64,000 nt of DNA from Ferrovibrio xuzhouensis (GTDB lineage: Bacteria > Pseudomonadota > Alphaproteobacteria > Ferrovibrionales > Ferrovibrionaceae), in contig NZ_JBHRYJ010000005.1 of assembly GCF_042648965.1 (NCBI RefSeq), positions 186,001 through 250,000 on the forward strand, given 5' to 3'. A program made the position numbers and the translations under genes. Below the pieces are notes generated by a model. That model saw only the letters and a list, made by a program, of their open reading frames with translations. It had not been told where the DNA came from and did no database searches. Positions 8,402 through 15,863 of the stretch are shown piece by piece. Positions within the stretch are counted from its first letter, which is position 1; each line of letters starts with the position of its first letter.

Positions 8402-8475
8402 AGATACCTCCGGACGACCGAATAGCGGCCTGACTGCCGCCTTCTCCCCGTTCGGCTCTTCCCTCCGAGGTATCT
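8402..8475 (+). promoter_or_regulatory. Possible RNA hairpin sequestering the ribosome site of the 8478 gene
   Basis: AGATACCTC (8402-8410) is perfectly complementary to GAGGTATCT (8467-8475). The latter contains the Shine-Dalgarno GAGG of the following gene. Between them GCGGC / GCCGC can form an inner hairpin, giving a compact nested structure. If formed in the mRNA it would hide the ribosome site and make translation conditional on a factor or on unfolding. It could also be chance; compensatory changes in relatives would tell. Confidence 0.4.
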
Positions 8476-8477
8476 CC

Positions 8478-8801
8478 ATGATCCGGATTGACCGGCGTCG
8501 CCACATCCATGGCGACCTGACCACCACAATCGCCTGCCTGGCCGCCCTGCAGGCCGATCTGACCTTGCTGGCCGAGGGCAATGCGCCACCGATGTCGAAC
8601 CTGACCGAGGCGCCCGTCCTGCTCGGCGGCGCCCTGGCCGACCGCAAGGTGCCGTGCCTCGTCGGACATCTGACCCTGGATAACGGTGTCACCCAGTTGG
8701 TGCAGACCCAGCAGCTCTGGGCGGTGAACTGGGACGCGGGCTGGGCACGGACGCTGGACCGGTTCTACCGGCTGGCGCCGCGGTCAGCCCCGAGCCGGTG
8801 A
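8478..8801 (+). CDS. Small conserved island protein, paralogue B
   Basis: This 107-aa protein is paralogous to the gene at 8036: ALQADLTLLAEGNAPP, then AP.LLGG, then TQQLWAVNWDAGWARTLDRFYRL. Two consecutive copies with only moderate identity point to an old duplication or two subunits. The stop overlaps or abuts the start of the AAA+ ATPase gene, so they are probably co-translated. Its leader can fold into a hairpin covering the ribosome site. No enzymatic motif is visible; an adaptor or partner of the ATPase is a guess from position. Confidence 0.7.
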   Translation: MIRIDRRRHIHGDLTTTIACLAALQADLTLLAEGNAPPMSNLTEAPVLLGGALADRKVPCLVGHLTLDNGVTQLVQTQQLWAVNWDAGWARTLDRFYRLAPRSAPSR

Positions 8802-8809
8802 GGTGCGTC

Positions 8810-10351
8810 ATGTCGAGGGCCGACACCAACTACGTCATCCACCGCGACGAGGCCTTCGAGCGACGCTGCAAGCGCGCCTACGACGGCTATCACCTGCCGA
8901 CCTTGGCGGACCTGCGGCGCCTGTCGCCGTTCATGTGCGACAGCCCCCAAGAGGACATGCAGGCCTTCGCCGAGCGGCTGCTGCCCAGGGTGAAAGGCAC
9001 TTCCAGGGTTGCCAACGACCTTAGGAAGGCACTGAAGGCCCTGACTGTGGAGCCCGGGCTGGACGAGGTCTTTCGTTTGTCCAGATGCCTGGCGCGGGCC
9101 GAGGGGAAATCGGTTCTCCGTAGCGGTGTCGCTGCGGCCTTCGTCGAACGGTGCCGCTTCTATGCCGCGGCCCTGGGGGACGAGGCGTCGGCCGCCGAAC
9201 TCGCCCAGCGCATTCTGAGGCGCTGCGAGAAAGAGCATTCCGATGCCATTGCCGTTGACCTGCTGCGGAGCGCCCTGGGCTGGCTGGCATGCTCGACTGG
9301 ATCTCAAGGCTACGGAATGTCCTGGTCGCCACTTCGCTCGGACAGGATTGAAGTGCGAGCCGACCATATTCTTCGGACCTATCGGCGCTGGTTCTACGAG
9401 CAAGGCATCGCCAAGCAATCGGATGACGCCAAAAGTGCCGGTTCGGACGATCCGATGGCTGTTCTGGTGCAGGAGGCCGCGCCGGAAGGCACCCTGGTCG
9501 TCGTACCGGACATTGGCGGCAACAAGAACAACGAGTTCAGGGCCGTCAACGAGCAGTTCAAGGGCATCGCCGGGAAGCCGCTGCCCCAGGTCCTGGCGCC
9601 GGATGACCTGCGACCGGTCCTGAAGGCTCTGGCCGCAGAATTCCCGCACGCCGCCGAAATCATCGCCCTGCTGACATCGGAGCTGCAGCCCGCCAAGCCG
9701 GTACGCCACCGCCCGACCATCCTTGTCGGCACGCCCGGCTCCGGGAAATCCCGGTTCTGCCGCCGATACCTCGAGCTGCTGGGCGTCTACCACGTCGTCT
9801 ATTCCTGTGGCGGTATTGAGGATGCCTCCCTGGCCGGAACGGCACGACGTTGGTCCAGTGGCGAGGCGGCATTGCCGCTCCAGATGATGGCAGCACGCCG
9901 GACAGCCAGCCCCGGCATTATTCTCGATGAAATCGAAAAGGTCGGCACCAGCCGCAACAACGGCAACCTTCTCGATGCCCTGCTGAGCATGCTGGAGCCG
10001 GAAACCTCGACGCAGTGGTTCGACCGTTACATCGAGGCGCCCGTGAACCTGAGTGGTGTCCTGTGGTTCGGGACGGCCAACGCACTGGATGGCTGGCGCG
10101 GCCCACTGCAGGACCGCTGCCGGATCCTGCGTTTCCCGGAGCCCACTGCCGTCCACCTGCCAGTCCTGGCGCCATCCCTGATGGCCGACATCGTCAGGGA
10201 ATTCGGCATGCGCCCGGAATGGGCGTTGCCGCTGACCGGCGAGGAGCTGTGCGCCGTCGCCCAGGTTTGGCAAGGCGGCTCCATTCGGAAGCTCCGGCGC
10301 TACCTCGAGCGCGTGCTGCTCGCACGCGAAGTCTGCCGGGAGGTGCAGTAG
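8810..10351 (+). CDS. Lon-type AAA+ ATPase without protease domain
   Basis: This is a 513-aa protein. The first 300 residues are helical and unrecognised. The AAA+ module follows, with Walker A GTPGSGKS near residue 307, Walker B GIILDEIEKVG near 370, a sensor-1-like LWFGTAN, and an arginine region RCRILRFPEP. The DALLSMLEPE segment resembles Lon, but no Lon serine protease domain follows. It is therefore probably a remodelling ATPase acting with a partner. I prefer the ATG at 8810, which has GAGG at proper spacing, over the GTG at 8798. It sits between two small paralogues and a ParS-like protein in a tight operon that runs on to a tyrosine recombinase, suggesting a dedicated cassette. Confidence 0.8.
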   Translation: MSRADTNYVIHRDEAFERRCKRAYDGYHLPTLADLRRLSPFMCDSPQEDMQAFAERLLPRVKGTSRVANDLRKALKALTVEPGLDEVFRLSRCLARAEGKSVLRSGVAAAFVERCRFYAAALGDEASAAELAQRILRRCEKEHSDAIAVDLLRSALGWLACSTGSQGYGMSWSPLRSDRIEVRADHILRTYRRWFYEQGIAKQSDDAKSAGSDDPMAVLVQEAAPEGTLVVVPDIGGNKNNEFRAVNEQFKGIAGKPLPQVLAPDDLRPVLKALAAEFPHAAEIIALLTSELQPAKPVRHRPTILVGTPGSGKSRFCRRYLELLGVYHVVYSCGGIEDASLAGTARRWSSGEAALPLQMMAARRTASPGIILDEIEKVGTSRNNGNLLDALLSMLEPETSTQWFDRYIEAPVNLSGVLWFGTANALDGWRGPLQDRCRILRFPEPTAVHLPVLAPSLMADIVREFGMRPEWALPLTGEELCAVAQVWQGGSIRKLRRYLERVLLAREVCREVQ

Positions 10352-10353
10352 CC

Positions 10354-10845
10354 ATGCCCCTCTCGGATTACACAGTGACATTTTCCGAGGTCATGAAGCT
10401 GCTCGGCGGCCCCCGGAATGTCGGCGGCCGCGTCAGGACCTTCCTGGACCTGCACAGGGCCCTTGTCGTCGGAATGCGGTTCGATGCCCTGCCAGTGTTC
10501 CTTGATGGCCTCGAAGCATTGTCGCCGGACGTCGCGTTGACACAGCTAGGCATCCGAGGCTCAGACCGTCGACTTCGGCAATACCGGCACCTGCCTCACA
10601 AGCTGACCAGCTACGAGAGCGACAATCTGTGGGTCATGGCGGAGATGCTGGCACTGACCGCAAAGGCGCTGGGCAGCCGCGTAGAGGCAGAAAGGTGGCT
10701 GGCCACCCCTGTGCAACTCGAAAAATCTGGCAGCCGGAGTGCCCCTGATGGTCGGGCGCCCTTTGCCCTCCTGACGACCTCGCCTGGGCGTGCCGTGGCG
10801 ATGAAGCTGCTGTCGTCCGTGCTGGATGAAGATGGTCGGCAATGA
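10354..10845 (+). CDS. ParS/MbcA/Xre-antitoxin-like (DUF2384-like) protein
   Basis: This is a 163-aa protein starting at the ATG two bases after the ATPase stop. The C-terminal half has the order MLALTAKALGSRVEAERWLATP..L......PFALLTTSPGRAVAMKLL. That resembles the antitoxin/toxin-binding domain of the Xre-MbcA-ParS family (WL..PN..L....P..LL.T..G). Those antitoxins usually pair with a RES-domain NAD-degrading toxin encoded downstream. No RES gene is present; two small proteins of another type follow. The N-terminal half has no obvious helix-turn-helix. Either the domain has been reused here or the match is superficial. It overlaps the next start by ATGA. Confidence 0.6.
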   Translation: MPLSDYTVTFSEVMKLLGGPRNVGGRVRTFLDLHRALVVGMRFDALPVFLDGLEALSPDVALTQLGIRGSDRRLRQYRHLPHKLTSYESDNLWVMAEMLALTAKALGSRVEAERWLATPVQLEKSGSRSAPDGRAPFALLTTSPGRAVAMKLLSSVLDEDGRQ

Positions 10846-11207
10846 CAAGGCGCTATTTCACGCTGACTTTCAAGTTGCCTCCGGGCGCCCAGAAAATCGC
10901 GGCATACACGGAAGTGCTCGAAGCCGCCCCACGTCTAGGCATTGCCTCGGTAAGCCGCCGCCGGAGCACCCTCGAACTGTCGTTTCTCCAGCAGGCGGAT
11001 TGTCGACGCGTTGCCGTTGCTGAATCAGCCGAAGCGGCAATCATCGCAATTCTGCGGGCAGGCCTAAAATTGGACGTCGAGGATGGAGAAGTCGTCAAAT
11101 TTGACATCATGAAAAGTCAACGAAAAGTCGCCACCGGAGCCTGCCTAATCTTTCCGGTGGGTTCGCCTCATCATCGAGGCCTGAAGCGGTCGAGGAGGTG
11201 CCAATGA
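10842..11207 (+). CDS. Small hypothetical protein, LPPG family, soluble copy
   Basis: This 121-aa protein opens with TRRYFTLTFKLPPGAQKIAAYTEVLEAA. That parallels the start of the following gene (TRFYFKLLVQLPPGSPEPMSYLDALYEA), so the two are paralogues over about the first 80 residues. The shared part looks like a small alpha/beta ferredoxin-like fold: strand, helix, two strands, then a helix AESAEAAIIAIL. There is no membrane segment. The start overlaps the previous stop (ATGA) and the end overlaps the next gene, indicating translational coupling. Function unknown. Confidence 0.65.
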   Translation: MTRRYFTLTFKLPPGAQKIAAYTEVLEAAPRLGIASVSRRRSTLELSFLQQADCRRVAVAESAEAAIIAILRAGLKLDVEDGEVVKFDIMKSQRKVATGACLIFPVGSPHHRGLKRSRRCQ

Positions 11208-11746
11208 CCAGGTTCTATTTCAAGCTCCTCGTACAACTGCCGCCCGGTTCTCCGGAGCCGATGTCATATCTGGATGCCTTATACGAGGCAGGCTGCGACG
11301 ACACGACCATCGGCATCGGTGACACCAGTCTACAGATTCACTTCATCCGGCATGGGGCGGACCTGTATGCGGTCATCGCCGAGGCCGAGGCCGCTGTCCG
11401 CCATACCATCCCTGAGGCTCGCATCGAATGGCGGTGGGACCATGAGATGGAGGAATGCGACCGCGAATATGCTGAGGCGGACGAACACAAGCACTCGCTG
11501 CGGCGCGACAGGCAACGGTACGCCGTCGGTGCCTGGGCACTCTCGTTATTGCGGTTGGGCGCAAAACGAGCATGGGCGGTGGTGAACTACATCGATGAGT
11601 GCCTTGGCTACACGAAAGAAGAAAAGGAAGCGTTCGGGAATTCGCCTGCAGGAAAGTTCCATCGAGCGCTGTTCATCTTGCTTGTCGCCTTGGTCTTGTG
11701 GCTGGCGATGGTGCTGCTCGGCAATTATCTGGGGCTTGGACTTTGA
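11204..11746 (+). CDS. Small hypothetical protein, LPPG family, with C-terminal membrane helix
   Basis: This 180-aa protein starts at the ATG at 11204, preceded by GAGGAGG. The N-terminal 80 residues match the preceding small protein. A charged middle region follows (EMEECDREYAEADEHKH), and the last 25 residues form one strong transmembrane helix (LFILLVALVLWLAMVLLGNYLG). The soluble domain is therefore probably membrane-anchored with the N-terminus in the cytoplasm. In an ATPase-containing defence-type cassette a tail-anchored partner could be the effector that damages or signals at the membrane. That is inference from layout only. Confidence 0.65.
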   Translation: MTRFYFKLLVQLPPGSPEPMSYLDALYEAGCDDTTIGIGDTSLQIHFIRHGADLYAVIAEAEAAVRHTIPEARIEWRWDHEMEECDREYAEADEHKHSLRRDRQRYAVGAWALSLLRLGAKRAWAVVNYIDECLGYTKEEKEAFGNSPAGKFHRALFILLVALVLWLAMVLLGNYLGLGL

Positions 11747-11798
11747 AGCGATTCAGCAGCATCTCTAACAATTTTCGCGCCACACGAAAGATGTAGGA

Positions 11799-14087
11799 AT
11801 GTCAGTTACTCTGTCACTCACAACACCTGCAATGGTCGATGCCTACTTCGCTGCCCGCGTCGAACCGGTTGCCAGTATCGAGGATGCTGACCGCCTGCGC
11901 CTTTACATGAAAGGGCTTCTGGAGCGCAAAGTCCTTCCTCCCATGCGCGGAAATTCCATCAATCTGGCAGCCGCCGCCAAGCTCTGCGGCATCCCGCCCG
12001 ATGTGATGAAGGCGATGCGGAAACAGTTGGTGCCCATCGCGGATAGCATCTGCCGCACATTGTTCACCGTCGGTGCCCAGCCGTATCATCCTCCGCGGCA
12101 AGTTATTGACCGTACCCCCAAACCAATGGCCGAACCCACCAGGGTTTCGACATCCAGTGCCAATGGTCCCAAGCCGAGAAAGCGTGCCTCTAGAGCGCGG
12201 CCTGCCGTCGAATTCCCTACACCGCTGTGGGAAGCCGATACCAGTCGGATGGCGTTCGCCGATGCATTGCGGACCGAGATGAAGCGGCATGGCGACAACT
12301 ATGCCAGCCTATATCGGGCCATCTGCTGGCAAGACGACCTTATCGACTGCCATACCATCCGGCCATGGTGCGACGGCAGGCGTGCGCCGCGAACCATCCA
12401 GAGCTTTGAGGCCCTGAACCGTATCGAGCGCCGGTATAGGCTGCCGATCGGCTACTTCAAGGCGCGCCTGCTGCATCCGAGCCGCGCACCGACCGGTCAT
12501 CAGATGCCCGGGGTAACCGCCGCAAGAGCGCGGCGCCTCGCATGGCACCTGCCCGAGGATTTCAACCTGCGCTCCCGCGCCGAGCAGGCCGAAATCATGA
12601 CCTGGGTGCAGACCAACATCATTTCGGGTTTCACCGAGTATCGGCGATTTCAGGCCTCGGCTGCACGGGTCCCGTACGCGGTGCGTTTCAACAGTCTGCA
12701 AGGGAAGGTCCGGCGCAAGGGTTCCGCCAGCGTGGATGACGCCGAGGCTGAATTGGCCGCCGACGTCCGTAATACGGCCTTCACAGCCCCGGAGCGCCTG
12801 GAGGCCGAGATGAACGAGCTGGTCCGGTTTAAAACCTCGACGCTGACTGCATTGGGTCAGCAGCGGAACGGCGTCTGGAACAGCGAAACGGCGTCCCAGC
12901 GTATCGAGCATTTCGGGCTGATGTTCGGCGCCTTTGCCGCATCCCCGAAATCCGCGGTCAAAGGCTATGGCGTCAGCCTGGAGAGCCTGACATTCGGGAT
13001 GCTGGTCTTTCCCAAGGTCTGGGACTGGTACCTGACCTGGCGGGAGCAGAAGCGCGGCTTCTACACCAAGTGGGAATGCGACATGTTGATTCTGGGCACG
13101 GCGCTAACCAGAAAGGACACCGGCTGGCTACGCCAATCCCCTCACATCGCCGGGCACCTGACACCCATTCCGGGGCTCATTTCCGAAGAGGACATTGCGC
13201 AGGCCCAGGGCGATTGGAGCCTGGCGTGCGATGTCCTGCACGAGCATACCAGGATGCGGAACCGGGAAATCGAACGGGTGGCTCGCATCCACCGTGACCC
13301 CTTTGAGCCCATCCTGGTCGTCCTGGAGGCCGATAAGCCGGTTGCCGAGTATCGCAAAATCACCGACGAAATCCTACGACTGATGCCAGATGAAGCTGCC
13401 TATCCGGTACCCCATGCCGAAGCCGTCCGCTCCTTCCTGCTCCTGAGGCTGGGCCTGCACTTAGGGCTCCGGCAACGCAATATGCGCGAGCTTCTGGTCT
13501 GCCTGCCCGGCGACACCCCGCGGTCAGAGCGGCGACTGGAGGAGCTAAAACGGGGTGAGCTACGGTGGAGCGACCGTGACGCTGGCTGGGAGGTCTTCAT
13601 CCCATCCGTAGCATTCAAGAATGCCGGGTCATCGTTCTTTGGGTCCAAGCCATTTCGGCTGGTCCTGCCAGACATGGCTGGGCTCTACGAGATGATTGAC
13701 GCTTACCTGAACCGGCACCGGCAGCGCCTCCTGATGTCTGCCGAAGACCCTGGTACCTTTTTCGTGAAGACGGCGAAGAGCACGTCGGCCGAAGCGGCTT
13801 ATAACCAGAATACCTTCTATGAGGCTTGGCGCCTGACCATCCAACGGTACGGTATCTACAATCCCTACACGGGTAACGGCGCCATCAAGGGGCTCCTACC
13901 GCACGGGCCACACAAAATCCGGGACGTCCTCGCCACCCACATCCTGAAGCAGACCGGCTCCTATGAGCAGGCCAGCTACGCCATCCAGGACACGCCGGAA
14001 ATGGTCAAGGCGCACTACGGAAGGTTCCTGCCACAGGACAAGGCGGCGATTGCGGCAGAGGTGCTGAACAGGGTGTGGGAAACCTGA
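11799..14087 (+). CDS. Large tyrosine recombinase (phage-integrase-like)
   Basis: This 762-aa protein has a C-terminal tyrosine-recombinase domain. Box I Arg558 is in GLHLGLRQRNMREL, His705 and Arg708 are in HKIRDVLATHIL, and a candidate nucleophile Tyr740 is in KAHYGRF. The usual GH before the tyrosine is replaced by QD in YAIQDTPEM. The first 550 residues are much longer than the arm-binding region of ordinary integrases and include a helical stretch (DALRTEMKRHGDNYASL...) that may bind DNA. It lies 50 bp after the small-protein operon. Such long recombinases often travel with island cassettes and may mobilise them. No excisionase or clear att sites were found, so activity is untested. Confidence 0.8.
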   Translation: MSVTLSLTTPAMVDAYFAARVEPVASIEDADRLRLYMKGLLERKVLPPMRGNSINLAAAAKLCGIPPDVMKAMRKQLVPIADSICRTLFTVGAQPYHPPRQVIDRTPKPMAEPTRVSTSSANGPKPRKRASRARPAVEFPTPLWEADTSRMAFADALRTEMKRHGDNYASLYRAICWQDDLIDCHTIRPWCDGRRAPRTIQSFEALNRIERRYRLPIGYFKARLLHPSRAPTGHQMPGVTAARARRLAWHLPEDFNLRSRAEQAEIMTWVQTNIISGFTEYRRFQASAARVPYAVRFNSLQGKVRRKGSASVDDAEAELAADVRNTAFTAPERLEAEMNELVRFKTSTLTALGQQRNGVWNSETASQRIEHFGLMFGAFAASPKSAVKGYGVSLESLTFGMLVFPKVWDWYLTWREQKRGFYTKWECDMLILGTALTRKDTGWLRQSPHIAGHLTPIPGLISEEDIAQAQGDWSLACDVLHEHTRMRNREIERVARIHRDPFEPILVVLEADKPVAEYRKITDEILRLMPDEAAYPVPHAEAVRSFLLLRLGLHLGLRQRNMRELLVCLPGDTPRSERRLEELKRGELRWSDRDAGWEVFIPSVAFKNAGSSFFGSKPFRLVLPDMAGLYEMIDAYLNRHRQRLLMSAEDPGTFFVKTAKSTSAEAAYNQNTFYEAWRLTIQRYGIYNPYTGNGAIKGLLPHGPHKIRDVLATHILKQTGSYEQASYAIQDTPEMVKAHYGRFLPQDKAAIAAEVLNRVWET

Positions 14088-14242
14088 GCAGTGCCCCCTA
14101 ACACATTGTTCCGCCATTTAAGGGTGGGGCCAGCGGCTATTTTTTCAACCCTTAGAGGTCGTTGGCATTGCTTCATGGACCGGCCACAAGTAACCTTTTA
14201 ACAGGGGGCTCTCCGATGCTTTTCGGGTGTGGCTAGACCTTA

Positions 14243-14260
14243 ATTTTTATGTTCTGGCAC
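14243..14260 (+). promoter_or_regulatory. 18-bp motif at methyltransferase start, shared with vsr upstream region
   Basis: The stretch just before the methyltransferase ATG matches 22781-22798 in the DGQHR-vsr intergenic region at 16 of 18 positions; both end TGTYCTGGCAC. Both face rightward. A common operator for a controller protein, or methylation-linked feedback, is plausible. The wider leader 14088-14267 also has a TAAGGGT / ACCCTTA inverted repeat (14119-14154) but no gene. Confidence 0.45.
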
Positions 14261-14267
14261 GGGGAAA

Positions 14268-15863
14268 ATGGCCGCGTCACTTGCCATACGCCGAAAACTC
14301 GCTCGGCTAAAATCCAATAATCCGCCGCGATTTATGGACCTTTTTGCGGGTTGCGGCGGCATATCATTGGGTTTTGTGACGGCGGGCTTTGAGTTGGTTG
14401 CATCAGTCGAATCGGACCCCTGGGCTGCCGAATCGCATGGAGTAAACTTCGCAGCCGCTAGCCATGGACCGAACACGGCTGGTCATTTCAAAGCGCGAGA
14501 TATTACGAAGGAAAGTCCGGCTTCAGTCTTCAAAGATTTGGGGCTTCGGGGACCCGCCGATGAACAAATAGACGTCCTTGTTGGAGGCCCTCCATGCCAA
14601 GCATTTTCCAGGGTGGGCCGAGCCAAACTTCGCGCAGAAGCTCATAAGCGTGAATTGGATAATGCTGACATAGCCTTCCTCGTCGATGGTCGCGTGAATC
14701 TATGGCAGCGATACTTGCATTACGTTCGAGAGACCAAGCCCCTTGCACTGCTTATGGAGAATGTTCCCGACGTGTTGAACCACGGCGGCAACAATGTCGC
14801 GGAAACCATCGCGTCTCACTTGCAGAAGGAAGGTTACCGAGTTCGGTACACGCTATTAAATGCGTCATGGTTTGGCGTCCCCCAAATTCGTGAACGGATG
14901 TTTTTGATCGGTGTTCACGAAGATTTAGATGTCGACGTAATATTTCCCGCTCCCACTCATTTTTCGATTCTCCCTCCGGGCTACGAAGGCACAAGGGCTG
15001 CAGCAAGAAAACTCATTTCTAGCGCGCCAAGCCTCGACCTTGGAGCTGAGCATAGTCATTGCTGGATCAGTGATCCTTCAGAGGCTGACCGCCTTCCCCC
15101 GACCACAACATCAGGCGAGGCATTGGCGGACCTCCCGCCTATCTTTGCACTTGAACTTCTTAAGGCAGGAGAGATCGCCAGAGGCCGGAAGGACCCCGCC
15201 GACCCGGTTCACTACACTTCTTCGATGGCGTCAACAAAATGGTCGAACCTCATGCGGAACTGGCCCGGATTTAAAACAGAGGGCCACACCACAGGACATA
15301 TCATTCGATACCTGCCTCGCGACTACAAAATTTTTAAGCTGATGGAAGAAGGGTGGCAGTATCCAGATATCTGGCACTTTGTCGAAGCCAAGCGTGAACA
15401 GCTCCTCAATCGTCATTGGAAGAGAAACGTTCAGAATGAGAGTGCAAAAAGCCGCCACGAAGCATTGATCAAAGATTGGACGCTTCCTTATGACCCGGGG
15501 AAATTTCCAAACAAGTGGTGGAAGCTCTATGAGCACAAGCCGTCGCGAACGTTGATGGCCCATCTTGGCAAAGACTCATACAGTCATATTCACTTCGATC
15601 GGGAACAGGCTCGAACAATTTCCGTTCGTGAAGCAGCACGACTACAATCATTCCCCGATGGATTTATTCTGCGCGGCAGCATGAACCCCGCATTTAAACA
15701 AATAGGCAATGCAGTCCCCCCCTTGGTCGCCTATGCGATCGCCATGACCTTGCGAACTATGATCGGATGTCGGCGGCTCACAGATATGCGGACTGATCTT
15801 CTTGGCCTAAACGGCCGCCCACGATCTACAGCTGGCGGAAATATAAGGCGATGCGCTTCCTAA
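14268..15863 (+). CDS. DNA (cytosine-5) methyltransferase
   Basis: This 531-aa enzyme transfers methyl from SAM to C5 of cytosine. All diagnostic motifs are present in order: I (FMDLFAGCGGISLGF), IV with catalytic Cys110 (GGPPCQAFS), VI (MENVPDV), VIII (QIRERMFLIG), IX (REAARLQSFPDGF) and X (QIGNAVPPLVA). A long region between VIII and IX would hold the target-recognition domain. Sequence specificity cannot be read off. It is the first gene of a four-gene overlapping operon with MORC, Z1 and nuclease genes, so its methylation probably marks self DNA for that restriction machinery. It overlaps the MORC gene by 13 bp. The DNA is AT-richer than the flanking chromosome. Confidence 0.95.
   Translation: MAASLAIRRKLARLKSNNPPRFMDLFAGCGGISLGFVTAGFELVASVESDPWAAESHGVNFAAASHGPNTAGHFKARDITKESPASVFKDLGLRGPADEQIDVLVGGPPCQAFSRVGRAKLRAEAHKRELDNADIAFLVDGRVNLWQRYLHYVRETKPLALLMENVPDVLNHGGNNVAETIASHLQKEGYRVRYTLLNASWFGVPQIRERMFLIGVHEDLDVDVIFPAPTHFSILPPGYEGTRAAARKLISSAPSLDLGAEHSHCWISDPSEADRLPPTTTSGEALADLPPIFALELLKAGEIARGRKDPADPVHYTSSMASTKWSNLMRNWPGFKTEGHTTGHIIRYLPRDYKIFKLMEEGWQYPDIWHFVEAKREQLLNRHWKRNVQNESAKSRHEALIKDWTLPYDPGKFPNKWWKLYEHKPSRTLMAHLGKDSYSHIHFDREQARTISVREAARLQSFPDGFILRGSMNPAFKQIGNAVPPLVAYAIAMTLRTMIGCRRLTDMRTDLLGLNGRPRSTAGGNIRRCAS

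Noticed and set aside
14250..14268. CTGGCAC as a sigma-54 minus-24 element before the methyltransferase
   Set aside because: No TTGC minus-12 element follows at the required spacing, and the start codon lies too close.
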